A stretch of DNA of 64,000 bases from Flavobacterium celericrescens (GTDB lineage Bacteria > Bacteroidota > Bacteroidia > Flavobacteriales > Flavobacteriaceae), in assembly GCF_011392075.1 (NCBI RefSeq), contig NZ_JAAJBV010000004.1, positions 243,730-307,729 of the forward strand, written 5' to 3'. The notes beneath the pieces were generated by a model. The model made no database searches and had not been told where the DNA came from. It saw nothing but the letters and a program-made list of their open reading frames with translations. The position numbers and the translations under genes were made by a program. Below, piece after piece: positions 44,388 to 55,700 of the stretch. Every line of letters begins with the position of its first letter. Position 1 is the stretch's first letter.

Positions 44388-45575
44388 ATGGCAAAAGAAA
44401 CCTTTGATCGTTCGAAGCCCCATTTGAATATTGGTACTATCGGACACGTTGACCACGGTAAAACTACATTAACTGCTGCAATTACTAAAGTATTAGCAGA
44501 TGCTGGTTTATCAGAAGCAAAATCATTTGATCAAATTGATAATGCTCCAGAAGAAAAAGAAAGAGGTATTACAATTAATACATCACACGTAGAATATTCT
44601 ACTCAAAACCGTCACTATGCTCACGTTGACTGTCCAGGTCACGCGGATTACGTTAAAAACATGGTTACAGGTGCTGCTCAAATGGACGGTGCTATCTTGG
44701 TAGTTGCTGCTACTGATGGTCCTATGCCGCAAACTAGAGAGCACATCCTTTTAGGTCGTCAAGTAGGTGTGCCTAGAATGGTTGTATTCATGAACAAAGT
44801 GGATATGGTTGATGATGCTGAATTATTGGAATTAGTAGAAATGGAAATTAGAGATTTATTATCTTTCTATCAATATGATGGTGATAATGGTCCTGTTGTT
44901 CAAGGTTCTGCTTTAGGTGGATTAAATGGAGATCCAAAATGGGTTGCTACTATCATGGAATTAATGGAAGCTGTTGATAACTGGATTGAATTACCAGTTC
45001 GTGACGTTGAAAAACCTTTCTTAATGCCTGTTGAAGATGTATTTACAATTACTGGTCGTGGAACTGTAGCTACAGGTCGTATCGAAACAGGTGTTGCTAA
45101 TACAGGTGATCCAGTTGAAATCATTGGTATGGGAGCTGATAAATTAACTTCTACTATTACAGGAGTTGAGATGTTCCGTAAAATCCTTGATAGAGGTGAA
45201 GCTGGTGATAACGTAGGTTTATTATTAAGAGGTATCGCTAAAGAAGATATTAAAAGAGGAATGGTTATCGTTAAACCAGGATCTGTTAAACCACACGCTC
45301 ATTTCAAAGCTGAGGTGTATATCTTGAAAAAAGAAGAAGGTGGACGTCATACTCCATTCCATAATAACTACCGTCCTCAGTTCTATGTACGTACAACTGA
45401 CGTAACTGGTACTATTTCTTTACCAGCTGGTGTAGAGATGGTTATGCCTGGTGATAACTTAACAATTGATGTTCAATTATTAAGTCCTATCGCTTTATCA
45501 GTAGGTTTACGTTTTGCTATCCGTGAAGGTGGTAGAACTGTAGGTGCTGGTCAGGTAACTGAAATTTTAGACTAA
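44388..45575 (+). CDS. tuf: Elongation factor Tu
   Basis: This 395-aa GTPase delivers aminoacyl-tRNA to the ribosome. G motifs are GHVDHGKT (about residue 18), the [12 protein letters not shown] switch [13 protein letters not shown], and NKVD. Domains 2 and 3 follow, including [11 protein letters not shown] and the C-terminal [17 protein letters not shown]. It follows tRNA-Thr, tRNA-Tyr and tRNA-Thr, the ancient order also seen around E. coli tufB. A terminator lies directly after it, before tRNA-Trp and secE. Codon choice looks more biased than in neighbouring genes, as expected of a highly expressed gene. Confidence 0.98.
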   Translation: MAKETFDRSKPHLNIGTIGHVDHGKTTLTAAITKVLADAGLSEAKSFDQIDNAPEEKERGITINTSHVEYSTQNRHYAHVDCPGHADYVKNMVTGAAQMDGAILVVAATDGPMPQTREHILLGRQVGVPRMVVFMNKVDMVDDAELLELVEMEIRDLLSFYQYDGDNGPVVQGSALGGLNGDPKWVATIMELMEAVDNWIELPVRDVEKPFLMPVEDVFTITGRGTVATGRIETGVANTGDPVEIIGMGADKLTSTITGVEMFRKILDRGEAGDNVGLLLRGIAKEDIKRGMVIVKPGSVKPHAHFKAEVYILKKEEGGRHTPFHNNYRPQFYVRTTDVTGTISLPAGVEMVMPGDNLTIDVQLLSPIALSVGLRFAIREGGRTVGAGQVTEILD

Positions 45576-45596
45576 TTAAAAGTCAAATAATAAATT

Positions 45597-45623
45597 AAAC
45601 CAGCAGTTCGCTGCTGGTTTTTT
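45597..45623 (+). terminator. Terminator or attenuator after tuf
   Basis: AAACCAGCAG (45597-45606) pairs with CTGCTGGTTT (45611-45620) around a TTCG tetraloop, followed by T residues to 45623. tRNA-Trp starts only 5 bases later, leaving no room for a promoter after it. Confidence 0.82.
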
Positions 45624-45628
45624 AACAA

Positions 45629-45700
45629 ACGGGCGTAGTACAAGGGCTAGTATAGTGGTCTCCAAAACCATTGATGGGGGTTCGAATCCCTCCGCCCGTG
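45629..45700 (+). tRNA. tRNA-Trp (anticodon CCA)
   Basis: A 72-base cloverleaf. The acceptor ACGGGCG pairs with CGCCCGT, discriminator G. The anticodon loop CTCCAAA reads CCA. The 3' terminal CCA is not encoded. secE begins 15 bases downstream, so it must be cut from a joint transcript. Confidence 0.93.
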
Positions 45701-45715
45701 CAAATAAAGATTAAA

Positions 45716-45910
45716 ATGACAAAAGTAGTTAATTACATATCTGAAGCATTTCAAGAGTTGAAAACAAATGTAACTTGGCCATTATGGGCTGATGTGCAAC
45801 GTTTAACAATTATTGTAGCAGTATTTTCAATCATTTTTGCTCTATTAACTTGGGGTGTTGATACACTATTTGGTAAAGCAATTGCTGGTTTTTTTAATAT
45901 TATAAAATAA
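45716..45910 (+). CDS. secE: Protein translocase subunit SecE
   Basis: This 64-aa inner-membrane protein starts at the ATG at 45716; the longer frame back to 45671 runs through tRNA-Trp and is rejected. An amphipathic helix (VVNYISEAFQELKTNVTWPL) is followed by one membrane segment (about 33-58, LTIIVAVFSIIFALLTWG). This is the short single-span form of SecE found outside Proteobacteria. It holds SecY together in the translocon whose motor SecA is encoded at 14653-18009. nusG follows after 10 bases. Confidence 0.95.
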   Translation: MTKVVNYISEAFQELKTNVTWPLWADVQRLTIIVAVFSIIFALLTWGVDTLFGKAIAGFFNIIK

Positions 45911-45920
45911 TCTCTCTGCT

Positions 45921-46472
45921 ATGGCTGATAATAATGTGAATAAATGGTATGTGGTAAGAGCTGTAAGTGGTCAGGAAAATAAAGTTAAAGCTTATATTGA
46001 AACTGAAACCGCTAGATTAGGAATGGCTGATTATATATCTCAAGTTCTTGTTCCAACTGAAAAAGTTGTTACGGTTAGAGATGGTAAAAAAATAGCTAAG
46101 GATAAAGTTTATTTTCCTGGCTACATTATGATTGAAGCTAACTTAACTGGTGAAATACCTCATATTATTAAGTCAATTCCTGGTGTGATTGGTTTTCTTG
46201 GTGAAACTAAAGGTGGAGATGCTGTGCCATTGAGACAATCTGAAGTAAACAGAATGTTAGGTAAGGTTGATGAATTGTCGGTAAAAGTTGATAATGTATC
46301 TATTCCGTATACAACTGGTGAAACAGTTAAGGTTATAGATGGTCCTTTTAATGGTTTCAATGGAACTATTGAAAAAGTAAATGAAGAAAAGCGTAAACTT
46401 GAAGTAATGGTGAAAATTTTTGGTAGAAAAACACCTTTGGAATTGAGTTTTATGCAAGTTGAAAAAGTATAA
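45921..46472 (+). CDS. nusG: Transcription termination/antitermination factor NusG
   Basis: This 183-aa protein has the NGN domain at the N-terminus (NKWYVVRAVSGQENKVKAYI) and a C-terminal KOW domain (about 128-183) with GETVKVIDGPFNGFNGTIEK. The NGN domain binds the RNA polymerase clamp and the KOW domain contacts Rho or ribosomal protein S10. The region KVYFPGYIMIEANL is a typical signature. It is co-transcribed with secE and the ribosomal protein genes. Confidence 0.97.
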   Translation: MADNNVNKWYVVRAVSGQENKVKAYIETETARLGMADYISQVLVPTEKVVTVRDGKKIAKDKVYFPGYIMIEANLTGEIPHIIKSIPGVIGFLGETKGGDAVPLRQSEVNRMLGKVDELSVKVDNVSIPYTTGETVKVIDGPFNGFNGTIEKVNEEKRKLEVMVKIFGRKTPLELSFMQVEKV

Positions 46473-46492
46473 TTTTCGTTACATATATAAAT

Positions 46493-46522
46493 CACATCAA
46501 TCGCTTCCAATTGATAGATGTG
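46493..46522 (+). other. Bulged hairpin upstream of rplK, possible L1 regulatory site
   Basis: CACATCAAT (46493-46501) pairs with ATT and GATGTG (46510-46522) with a GATA bulge and an 8-base loop. L1 represses its own operon in other bacteria through an asymmetrical hairpin ahead of rplK, and this structure is in the right place. It is also followed by a T-rich stretch. Confidence 0.35.
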
Positions 46523-46538
46523 CTAAATTTTTTTAAAA

Positions 46539-46976
46539 ATGGCAAAAGAAGTTAGTAAAGTAGTTAAACTACAAGTTAAGGGAGGTGCTGCGAATCCATC
46601 GCCACCGGTTGGACCTGCTTTGGGGGCTGCTGGGGTTAACATCATGGAGTTCTGTAAGCAATTTAATGCTAGAACACAAGATAAACCTGGCAAAGTTTTA
46701 CCAGTACAAATTACTGTGTATAAAGACAAGTCTTTTGACTTTGTTGTTAAAACGCCACCTGCTGCAATTCAATTATTAGAAGCAGCAAAATTAAAGTCTG
46801 GTTCTGGTGAACCTAACCGTAAAAAAGTAGCAAGTGTTACTTGGGACCAAATTAAAGCTATCGCTGAAGACAAAATGGCTGATCTTAACGCATTTACGTT
46901 AGAGAAAGCTATGAGTATGATTGCTGGTACAGCTAGATCTATGGGTATAACAGTAACAGGAAATGCTCCTTTTTAA
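46539..46976 (+). CDS. rplK: 50S ribosomal protein uL11
   Basis: This 145-aa protein of the ribosomal stalk base binds 23S rRNA in the GTPase-associated region. The start [20 protein letters not shown] with the proline-rich hinge, [16 protein letters not shown], and the C-terminal rRNA-binding domain ending [14 protein letters not shown] are all standard. It is 20 bases before rplA. A bulged hairpin in the leader could mediate autoregulation of the pair by L1. Confidence 0.98.
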   Translation: MAKEVSKVVKLQVKGGAANPSPPVGPALGAAGVNIMEFCKQFNARTQDKPGKVLPVQITVYKDKSFDFVVKTPPAAIQLLEAAKLKSGSGEPNRKKVASVTWDQIKAIAEDKMADLNAFTLEKAMSMIAGTARSMGITVTGNAPF

Positions 46977-46996
46977 TCGCTAAAAAGAATTAGACA

Positions 46997-47686
46997 ATGG
47001 CAAAATTGACAAAAAAGCAAAAAGAGGCTGCAGCAAAAATTGAGAAGAATAGATTATACACTTTAAGAGATGCTTCTGCATTAATTAAAGAAGTTGCTTC
47101 TGCAAAATTTGATGAGTCTGTTGATATCGCAGTAAAATTAGGAGTTGACCCTAGAAAAGCGAATCAAATGGTAAGAGGGGTTGTAACATTACCTCACGGA
47201 ACTGGTAAAGATGTAAGAGTTTTAGCTCTTGTTACTCCAGATAAAGAAGCTGAAGCTAAAGCTGCTGGTGCAGACCACGTAGGTTTAGATGATTATCTTC
47301 AAAAAATTAAAGATGGTTGGACAGATGTTGATGTTATCATTACTATGCCAGCTGTTATGGGTAAATTAGGTCCATTAGGACGTGTTTTAGGACCAAGAGG
47401 TTTAATGCCGAACCCTAAAACAGGAACTGTAACTATGGATGTTGCTAAAGCTGTACAAGAAGTAAAAGCTGGTAAAATTGACTTTAAAGTTGATAAAACT
47501 GGAATCGTACATGCTGGAATAGGTAGAGTATCTTTCGATGCTGATAAAATCTATGACAATGCACACGAAATTGTTCAAACATTAATCAAATTGAAACCAA
47601 CTGCAGCTAAAGGTACTTATATTAAGTCTATTCACTTATCAAGTACACAAAGTCCTGCAATTGCTTTAGATCCTAAAGCAGTTTAA
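46997..47686 (+). CDS. rplA: 50S ribosomal protein uL1
   Basis: This 229-aa protein forms the L1 stalk that moves E-site tRNA, and in many bacteria also represses the rplK-rplA message. Signatures are [20 protein letters not shown] and the conserved [20 protein letters not shown] region. Length matches the family. The start lies 20 bases after rplK. rplJ follows after 22 bases, so the L11-L1-L10-L7/L12 order is unbroken. Confidence 0.98.
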   Translation: MAKLTKKQKEAAAKIEKNRLYTLRDASALIKEVASAKFDESVDIAVKLGVDPRKANQMVRGVVTLPHGTGKDVRVLALVTPDKEAEAKAAGADHVGLDDYLQKIKDGWTDVDVIITMPAVMGKLGPLGRVLGPRGLMPNPKTGTVTMDVAKAVQEVKAGKIDFKVDKTGIVHAGIGRVSFDADKIYDNAHEIVQTLIKLKPTAAKGTYIKSIHLSSTQSPAIALDPKAV

Positions 47687-47708
47687 TTGGTAGTTAAAAA
47701 TTTTTAGT

Positions 47709-48206
47709 ATGACTAGAGAAGAAAAATCAATCGCTATTGAAGATTTAACTGCACAGTTAGCGGATGTGAATGTTGTTTATTTAGCAGACATTTCAGGACT
47801 AGATGCAGATACTACTTCAAACTTGAGAAGAGCTTGTTTTAAAGCAGGTATTAAATTAGAAGTTGTGAAGAATACATTGTTGGAAAAAGCAATGGAAGCT
47901 TCTGATAACGACTTCGGTGATTTAGCATCTGTTCTTAAAGGAAATACTTCTATGTTTATTGCTGATACAGCTAATGGACCAGCAAAAATTATTAAAGAAT
48001 TTCGTAAGAAAGGTGAGAAACCAGTTTTTAAAGGAGCTTATATTAACCAAGAAATTTACATTGGTGACAACTTATTAGATAGCTTAGTTGCTATTAAATC
48101 TAAAGAAGAAGTTATCGCAGAAATTATTGGATTATTACAATCTCCTGCTAAGAGAGTTCTTGCAGCTCTTCAGAATCAACCAGGTAAGGAAGATTCAGCA
48201 GAATAA
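47709..48206 (+). CDS. rplJ: 50S ribosomal protein uL10
   Basis: This 165-aa protein anchors the L7/L12 dimers to the ribosome. The N-terminal rRNA-binding domain contains LADISGLDADTTSNLRRACF and KLEVVKNTLLEKAM. The C-terminal helix that binds L7/L12 (SPAKRVLAALQNQPGKEDS) is shorter than in E. coli-type helices of other phyla. It is followed by rplL after 55 bases. In other bacteria L10 represses this message; no clear leader structure is visible in the 22 bases upstream. Confidence 0.98.
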   Translation: MTREEKSIAIEDLTAQLADVNVVYLADISGLDADTTSNLRRACFKAGIKLEVVKNTLLEKAMEASDNDFGDLASVLKGNTSMFIADTANGPAKIIKEFRKKGEKPVFKGAYINQEIYIGDNLLDSLVAIKSKEEVIAEIIGLLQSPAKRVLAALQNQPGKEDSAE

Positions 48207-48261
48207 TAAGTACGCACTTAATAAATTATATTTTTACAAAACATTTTAAAAGATAGAAAAA

Positions 48262-48633
48262 ATGGCAGATTTGAAACAATTCGCAGAACAATTAGTTAAC
48301 TTAACAGTTAAAGAAGTTAACGAATTAGCAACAATATTAAAAGATGAGTATGGTATCGAGCCTGCTGCTGCAGCTGTTGTAGTTGCTGCTGGTGGTGGAG
48401 ATGCTGGTGCTGCAGCTGAGCAATCAGAATTTACAGTAGTATTAAAAGATGCTGGAGCTTCTAAATTAGGAGTTGTTAAAGCGGTTAAAGAATTAACTGG
48501 TTTAGGTCTTAAAGAAGCTAAAGATTTAGTTGATGCGGCTCCTGCTAATGTAAAAGAAGGAGTTTCTAAAGATGAGGCTGAAGGTCTTAAGAAAGCTTTA
48601 GAAGAAGCTGGAGCTGTAGTTGAGTTAAAATAA
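48262..48633 (+). CDS. rplL: 50S ribosomal protein bL12 (L7/L12)
   Basis: This 123-aa acidic stalk protein recruits translation factors. The N-terminal dimerisation helix ([20 protein letters not shown]), Ala/Gly-rich hinge (about 40-55) and C-terminal domain with [20 protein letters not shown] and [15 protein letters not shown] are all standard. Four copies per ribosome explain why it is the last gene before a strong intergenic hairpin that separates it from rpoB. Confidence 0.98.
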   Translation: MADLKQFAEQLVNLTVKEVNELATILKDEYGIEPAAAAVVVAAGGGDAGAAAEQSEFTVVLKDAGASKLGVVKAVKELTGLGLKEAKDLVDAAPANVKEGVSKDEAEGLKKALEEAGAVVELK

Positions 48634-48654
48634 TTTATACTCATAAATAAGCTA

Positions 48655-48691
48655 GGTTTAGGTCTTGAGAGTGTTCTCAAAGACCTAAACC
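48655..48691 (+). other. Long hairpin between rplL and rpoB, candidate processing site or attenuator
   Basis: GGTTTAGGTCTTGAGA (48655-48670) pairs with TCTCAAAGACCTAAACC (48675-48691) with one bulged A and a GTGT loop. There is no T-run, so it is not a standard terminator. In E. coli the equivalent gap holds an attenuator and an RNase III site. The remaining 187 bases to rpoB are AT-rich with no clear promoter. Confidence 0.6.
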
Positions 48692-48878
48692 ATTTTGCGT
48701 ATATTAAATTATTGTATTTTTTATACGTTTTAAAGTAATCAATAACGAAGAAAGAAAACAAACTAAATTTCCTGGTTTATTTTTAAAGATGTATTGGTTA
48801 TACTAATAAAAGGAAGTATTAAAAATCAGTGTTTTTACACAAAAAATTACTTTTTTTAAATCAAAATTTTGTCCATTG

Positions 48879-51800
48879 ATGATAACAAATCAGACTGAAA
48901 GATTAAATTTTGCTTCGACAAAAAACATTCCACAATATCCAGATTTTCTAGATATTCAAGTGAAATCGTTTAAAGATTTTTTCCAATTGGAAACTAAATC
49001 TGACGAAAGAGGCAACGAAGGGCTGTATAATACCTTCATGGAAAATTTTCCAATTACTGATACGAGAAACCAATTCGTATTAGAGTTTCTAGATTATTTT
49101 ATTGATCCACCTAGATATACTATTGAAGAGTGTATTGATAGAGGTTTAACGTACAGTGTGCCTCTAAAAGCTAGATTAAAATTATATTGTACTGACCCTG
49201 AACATGAGGATTTTGAAACTATCGTTCAAGATGTGTATTTAGGAACAATACCATATATGACTCCTAGCGGAACATTTGTAATCAATGGTGCAGAGCGTGT
49301 AGTTGTATCGCAGTTACACAGATCTCCAGGTGTATTCTTTGGACAGTCTTTCCATGCAAATGGAACTAAATTATATTCTGCCAGAATCATTCCTTTTAAA
49401 GGTTCTTGGATTGAATTCGCTACCGATATCAACAACGTAATGTATGCGTATATCGATAGAAAGAAAAAATTACCTGTAACTACTTTATTTAGAGCTATCG
49501 GATTTGAAAGAGATAAAGATATCTTAGAGATTTTCGACTTAGCTGAAGAAATTAAAGTTTCTAAAACTGGTATCAAGAAATATGCTGGGAGAAGACTTGC
49601 TGCACGTGTATTGAATACATGGCATGAAGACTTCGTGGATGAGGATACTGGTGAAGTGGTTTCTATTGAACGTAACGAAATTATCTTAGATCGTGATACA
49701 ATTCTTGATAAAGATAATATCGAGGAAATAATTGAAGCAGACGTAAAAACTATCCTTTTACACAAAGAGGATAACAACGCGGCTGATTACACAATTATCC
49801 ACAATACGTTACAAAAAGACCCAACAAACTCTGAAAAAGAGGCCGTTGAGCATATTTACAGACAATTACGTAACGCGGAACCGCCTGATGAGGAAACGGC
49901 TCGTGGTATTATAGATAAATTATTCTTCTCTGACCAACGTTATAACTTAGGTGAAGTAGGTCGTTACAGAATGAACAAAAAGTTAAACCTTGATATTCCA
50001 ATGGAAAAACAAGTTTTAACGAAAGAAGATATTATTACAATCGTTAAATATTTGATCGAATTGATCAACTCTAAAGCAGAGATTGACGATATCGACCACT
50101 TATCAAACCGTCGTGTAAGAACTGTTGGTGAGCAATTATCAGCGCAGTTCGGAGTAGGTTTAGCTCGTATGGCTAGAACTATCCGTGAGAGAATGAACGT
50201 TCGTGATAACGAGGTGTTTACACCTATCGATTTGATTAATGCTAAAACATTATCATCGGTAATTAACTCATTCTTTGGAACTAACCAGTTATCTCAGTTT
50301 ATGGATCAAACGAATCCATTAGCAGAGATTACACACAAGCGTCGTTTATCTGCCCTTGGACCTGGAGGTTTATCTAGAGAAAGAGCTGGTTTCGAGGTAC
50401 GTGACGTTCACTACACGCACTACGGAAGACTTTGTCCTATTGAAACTCCTGAGGGACCAAACATTGGACTTATTTCATCATTAGGAGTTTATGCTAAAGT
50501 AAACGGAATGGGATTCATCGAAACACCTTACCGTAAAGTAACGGATGGTGTAGTTGATTTAGAATCTACTCCAGTTTATTTAAGTGCTGAAGAAGAAGAG
50601 GGTAAAATGATTGCTCAAGCAAACATTGAAATGGATGCTAAGGGTAAAATTACTACTTCTAATGTTATTGCACGTGAAGAAGGAGATTTCCCTGTGGTTG
50701 CTCCAACTGCCGTACATTATACAGACGTTGCTCCAAATCAGATTGCTTCGATTTCTGCTTCATTGATTCCTTTCTTGGAGCATGATGATGCGAACCGTGC
50801 GTTGATGGGATCTAACATGATGCGTCAGGCCGTTCCATTATTACGTCCTGAAGCTCCAATCGTTGGTACTGGTTTAGAAAGACAAGTTGCTTCTGATTCA
50901 AGAGTATTAATCAATGCGGAAGGAAACGGAACTGTTGAGTATGTTGATGCTAATATGATTACCATCAAATACGACAGAACTGAAGAAGAGCGTATGGTTA
51001 GCTTTGAAGCTGATGAAAAAACATATCAATTAATTAAATATAGAAAAACCAATCAAAGTACTTGTATTAACTTAAAACCTATCGTAAGAAAAGGGGACAG
51101 AGTTGTAAAAGGTCAAGTATTATGTGAAGGTTATGCTACTCAAAACGGAGAATTAGCAATTGGTAGAAACTTAAAAGTAGCATTTATGCCTTGGAAAGGG
51201 TATAACTTTGAGGATGCAATTGTAATTTCTGAAAAAGTAGTTCGTGATGATGTATTCACATCATTGCATATTGATGATTATACTTTAGAAGTTCGTGATA
51301 CTAAATTAGGTAACGAAGAATTAACGAATGATATTCCAAACGTTTCTGAAGAGGCTACTAAAGATTTAGATGAAAACGGAATGATTAGAATTGGTGCAGA
51401 GGTTAAGCCTGGTGATATTCTAATCGGAAAAATTACACCAAAAGGAGAATCAGATCCTACTCCAGAAGAAAAATTATTAAGAGCTATCTTCGGAGATAAA
51501 GCAGGTGATGTAAAAGACGCTTCATTAAAAGCTTCTCCTTCATTACATGGTGTGGTTTTAGATAAAAAATTATTTGCGAAAGCAGTAAAAGATAAGAGAA
51601 AACGTTCTAAAGATAAAGAAGACGTTGATAAATTAGAAACTGAATTCGAAGTTAAATTCAATGATTTAAGAGATAAATTAATTGAAAAATTATTTATCAT
51701 CATTGATGGAAAAACTTCACAAGGTGTAATGAATGATTTAGGTGAAGAAGTATTACCAAAAGGTAAAAAATTCACTAAAAAAATGTTACAAGCTGTAGAA

Positions 51801-52691
51801 GATTTTGCACATTTAACAAAAGGTCAGTGGTCTACAGATGAGCATACCAATGCAATGGTGAACGACTTAATTCACAACTACAAAATCAAATTAAATGATT
51901 TGCAAGGTTGGTTAAGAAGAGAGAAATTTACAATTACTGTTGGAGATGAATTACCTTCAGGTATTTTAAAACTTGCTAAAGTTTACATCGCTAAGAAACG
52001 TAAATTAAAAGTAGGGGATAAAATGGCAGGACGCCACGGTAACAAAGGTATTGTTGCAAAAATCGTTCGTCATGAAGATATGCCTTTCTTAGAAGATGGA
52101 ACACCAGTAGATATCGTATTGAATCCACTTGGGGTACCTTCTCGTATGAACATCGGTCAGATTTATGAAACTGTTTTAGGATGGGCAGGTCAAAAATTAG
52201 GTAGAAAATTTGCTACTCCAATTTTTGATGGTGCAACTTTAGATCAAATCAACGCTTTAACAGACGAAGCTGGAATTCCTCAATTCGGTCACACATATCT
52301 TTATGATGGTGGTACTGGAGAGCGTTTCCACCAAGCAGCAACTGTAGGGGTTATTTACATGTTGAAATTAGGTCACATGGTTGATGATAAGATGCACGCA
52401 CGTTCTATCGGTCCATACTCATTAATTACGCAACAGCCTTTAGGAGGTAAAGCTCAATTTGGAGGTCAGCGTTTTGGAGAGATGGAGGTTTGGGCTCTTG
52501 AAGCATATGGTGCATCAAGTACGCTGAGAGAAATCTTAACTGTTAAATCAGATGACGTTATTGGTAGAGCTAAAACTTACGAAGCAATCGTTAAAGGAGA
52601 AACTATGCCAGAACCAGGATTACCTGAATCATTCAATGTATTAATGCATGAATTAAAAGGTCTTGGACTAGACATCAGATTAGAAGAATAA
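48879..52691 (+). CDS. rpoB: DNA-directed RNA polymerase subunit beta
   Basis: This 1270-aa subunit starts at the ATG at 48879; a TTG one codon earlier is unlikely. It forms, with beta', the catalytic cleft. The rifampicin-region motif [20 protein letters not shown] followed by [20 protein letters not shown] is intact, as are [15 protein letters not shown] and the C-terminal [17 protein letters not shown]. There is no visible truncation. A charged insert near residues 905-945 ([15 protein letters not shown]) is consistent with the lineage-specific region of Bacteroidetes. It is 68 bases before rpoC, with a stable hairpin between. Confidence 0.98.
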   Translation: MITNQTERLNFASTKNIPQYPDFLDIQVKSFKDFFQLETKSDERGNEGLYNTFMENFPITDTRNQFVLEFLDYFIDPPRYTIEECIDRGLTYSVPLKARLKLYCTDPEHEDFETIVQDVYLGTIPYMTPSGTFVINGAERVVVSQLHRSPGVFFGQSFHANGTKLYSARIIPFKGSWIEFATDINNVMYAYIDRKKKLPVTTLFRAIGFERDKDILEIFDLAEEIKVSKTGIKKYAGRRLAARVLNTWHEDFVDEDTGEVVSIERNEIILDRDTILDKDNIEEIIEADVKTILLHKEDNNAADYTIIHNTLQKDPTNSEKEAVEHIYRQLRNAEPPDEETARGIIDKLFFSDQRYNLGEVGRYRMNKKLNLDIPMEKQVLTKEDIITIVKYLIELINSKAEIDDIDHLSNRRVRTVGEQLSAQFGVGLARMARTIRERMNVRDNEVFTPIDLINAKTLSSVINSFFGTNQLSQFMDQTNPLAEITHKRRLSALGPGGLSRERAGFEVRDVHYTHYGRLCPIETPEGPNIGLISSLGVYAKVNGMGFIETPYRKVTDGVVDLESTPVYLSAEEEEGKMIAQANIEMDAKGKITTSNVIAREEGDFPVVAPTAVHYTDVAPNQIASISASLIPFLEHDDANRALMGSNMMRQAVPLLRPEAPIVGTGLERQVASDSRVLINAEGNGTVEYVDANMITIKYDRTEEERMVSFEADEKTYQLIKYRKTNQSTCINLKPIVRKGDRVVKGQVLCEGYATQNGELAIGRNLKVAFMPWKGYNFEDAIVISEKVVRDDVFTSLHIDDYTLEVRDTKLGNEELTNDIPNVSEEATKDLDENGMIRIGAEVKPGDILIGKITPKGESDPTPEEKLLRAIFGDKAGDVKDASLKASPSLHGVVLDKKLFAKAVKDKRKRSKDKEDVDKLETEFEVKFNDLRDKLIEKLFIIIDGKTSQGVMNDLGEEVLPKGKKFTKKMLQAVEDFAHLTKGQWSTDEHTNAMVNDLIHNYKIKLNDLQGWLRREKFTITVGDELPSGILKLAKVYIAKKRKLKVGDKMAGRHGNKGIVAKIVRHEDMPFLEDGTPVDIVLNPLGVPSRMNIGQIYETVLGWAGQKLGRKFATPIFDGATLDQINALTDEAGIPQFGHTYLYDGGTGERFHQAATVGVIYMLKLGHMVDDKMHARSIGPYSLITQQPLGGKAQFGGQRFGEMEVWALEAYGASSTLREILTVKSDDVIGRAKTYEAIVKGETMPEPGLPESFNVLMHELKGLGLDIRLEE

Positions 52692-52700
52692 ATTTATCCC

Positions 52701-52722
52701 GGGAGTAGCTTCGGTTGCTCCC
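52701..52722 (+). other. UUCG hairpin between rpoB and rpoC
   Basis: GGGAGTAGC (52701-52709) pairs with GTTGCTCCC (52714-52722), with two G-U pairs, around TTCG closed by C-G, the exceptionally stable tetraloop type. There is only a weak T-run after it, so a stabiliser or processing site is more likely than a terminator. Confidence 0.6.
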
Positions 52723-52759
52723 TTTATAACGCTTTTCATAAATCGAAAGTATTCATATC

Positions 52760-55700
52760 ATGACAAGATTAAAAGATAAAAATACCGTTAAAAGATTTAA
52801 CAAAATCACGATAGGACTTGCTTCTCCAGAATCAATTTTGGCAGAATCAAGAGGTGAGGTTTTAAAACCAGAAACTATCAACTATCGTACTCACAAACCA
52901 GAAAGAGATGGTCTTTTCTGCGAAAGAATTTTCGGTCCAGTAAAAGATTACGAGTGTGCTTGTGGAAAATATAAAAGAATTCGCTACAAAGGAATCGTTT
53001 GTGACCGATGTGGTGTTGAAGTAACGGAGAAAAAAGTACGTAGAGATAGAGTAGGACACATCAATCTTGTTGTGCCAATTGCTCATATTTGGTATTTCCG
53101 TTCGTTACCAAACAAAATCGGATATATTTTAGGATTACCATCTAAGAAATTAGATATGATTATTTACTACGAAAGATACGTAGTAATTCAAGCTGGTATT
53201 GCTAAAAATGCTGATGGCGAATCATTACAAAGATTAGATTTCCTTACGGAAGAAGAGTATTTGAATATTTTAGATACACTTCCAATGGAAAATCAATATT
53301 TAGATGACAATGATCCAAATAAATTCATCGCTAAAATGGGTGCTGAATGTATTATGGATTTATTGGCACGTACAGACTTAGATGAACTTTCTTATAGTTT
53401 ACGTCATGCTGCTAATAATGAAACATCTAAACAACGTAAGACAGAAGCATTAAAACGTTTAAATGTTGTAGAATCATTCCGTGAGTCTAACTATAACAGA
53501 GAAAACCGTCCTGAATGGATGATTTTGAAAGTAATTCCAGTTATTCCACCAGAATTACGTCCGTTAGTGCCACTTGATGGAGGTCGTTTTGCAACTTCAG
53601 ATTTGAATGATTTGTACAGAAGAGTAATTATCCGTAATAATCGTTTAAAAAGATTGATGGAGATTAAAGCTCCAGAAGTAATCTTAAGAAACGAAAAACG
53701 TATGTTACAAGAATCTGTAGATTCATTATTTGATAACACGCGTAAAGCTTCTGCTGTTAAAACAGAATCAAACAGACCATTAAAATCTTTATCAGATTCA
53801 TTAAAAGGTAAACAAGGTCGTTTCCGTCAAAACTTATTAGGAAAACGTGTAGATTATTCTGCTCGTTCAGTAATTGTTGTTGGACCAGAAATGAAATTGT
53901 TTGAATGTGGTTTGCCAAAAGATATGGCTGCTGAACTATACAAACCATTCGTTATTCGTAAGTTAATCGAAAGAGGAATCGTTAAAACAGTTAAGTCTGC
54001 TAAGAAAATCATCGACAAAAAAGAGCCAGTTGTATGGGATATTCTTGAAAATGTAATCAAAGGACATCCAGTATTACTTAACCGTGCTCCTACGTTACAC
54101 AGACTTGGTATTCAAGCATTCCAACCTAAGTTAATTGAAGGAAAAGCAATCCAGTTACACCCATTAGTATGTACGGCATTCAACGCCGATTTCGATGGTG
54201 ACCAGATGGCGGTTCACTTACCATTAGGGCCAGAAGCTATTTTAGAGGCACAATTATTAATGTTGGCTTCTCACAATATCTTGAATCCAGCTAACGGTGC
54301 TCCAATTACTGTACCTTCTCAAGACATGGTACTTGGTCTTTATTATATGACCAAAGAGCGTTTGTCTACTCCAGAAATGAAAATTTTAGGGGAAGGTTTA
54401 ACTTTCTATTCAGCTGAAGAGGTAAATATCGCTTTAAATGAAGGAAAATTAGAGTTGAATGCGCGTGTAAAAGTACGTGCTAGAGATTTTAATGAAAATG
54501 GAGAATTAGTATACCAAATTATCCAAACTACTGCTGGTAGAGTATTATTTAATGAAGTAGTACCACAAGCAGCTGGATATATCAATGAAGTTTTAACGAA
54601 AAAATCATTACGTGATATTATTGGTAAAATTTTAGCGGTTACTGATGTTCCAACTACTGCTGCTTTCTTGGATAACATGAAAGATATGGGATACAAATTT
54701 GCATTCCGCGGAGGTTTATCATTCTCATTAGGGGATATTAGAATTCCAGAACAAAAAACAAAATTAATTGCAGATGCTAGAGAACAAGTTGAAGGTATCT
54801 CAATGAACTATAACATGGGTCTTATTACCAATAACGAACGTTATAACCAAGTTATTGATATTTGGACTTCTGCAAATGCTCAATTGACAGAATTAGCAAT
54901 GAAAAATATCCGCGAGGACCAACAAGGTTTTAACTCGGTATATATGATGCTTGACTCTGGAGCAAGGGGTTCTAAAGAACAGATTCGTCAGTTAACTGGT
55001 ATGCGTGGTTTGATGGCTAAGCCTAAAAAATCAACTGCTGGTGGTGGTGAAATTATTGAAAACCCAATTCTTTCTAACTTTAAAGAAGGTCTTTCTATCC
55101 TTGAGTACTTTATTTCTACTCACGGAGCTCGTAAAGGTCTTGCGGATACGGCTCTTAAAACTGCCGATGCAGGTTACTTAACACGTAGATTACACGATGT
55201 GTCTCAAGATGTTATTGTAAACTCTGTAGATTGTGGTACATTAAGAGGAATTGAAGTATCAGCATTAAAGAAAAATGAAGAAATAGTTGAAACATTAGGC
55301 GAAAGAATTCTTGGTCGTGTAGCTTTACAAAATGTAATTAATCCTTTAGATAATGAAGTGTTAGTTGCAGCAGGTGAACAAATCACGGAAGCTATCGTTA
55401 AGAAAATTGAAGCGTCTCCAGTTGAAAAAGTGGAAGTTCGTTCTCCGTTAACTTGTGAAGCGACAAAAGGAATCTGTGCTAAATGTTACGGAAGAAACTT
55501 GGCGACAGGAAAAATGACTCAAAAAGGAGAAGCAGTTGGTGTTATTGCAGCACAATCAATTGGAGAGCCTGGTACACAGTTAACACTTCGTACGTTCCAC
55601 GTTGGAGGGGTTGCCGGAGGTATTTCAGAAGAGTCTAGTATTGTTGCTCGTTTTGGAGGTAAATTAGAAATCGAAGATTTAAAAACTGTTAAAGGAGAAG

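Noticed and set aside
45671..45716. N-terminal extension of SecE
   Set aside because: It would be encoded by tRNA-Trp.
48246..48761. Long open frame on the minus strand over rplL
   Set aside because: It is antisense to a certain ribosomal gene; its Ala/Ser/Pro-rich composition mirrors the codon bias of rplL.
48876..48879. TTG one codon upstream as the rpoB start
   Set aside because: The adjacent ATG at 48879 is a far more usual start.
49226..51775. Open frames on the minus strand inside rpoB (183 and 165 codons)
   Set aside because: They are shadows of a highly conserved gene, with Ser/Leu/Phe-rich translation and no start signals.
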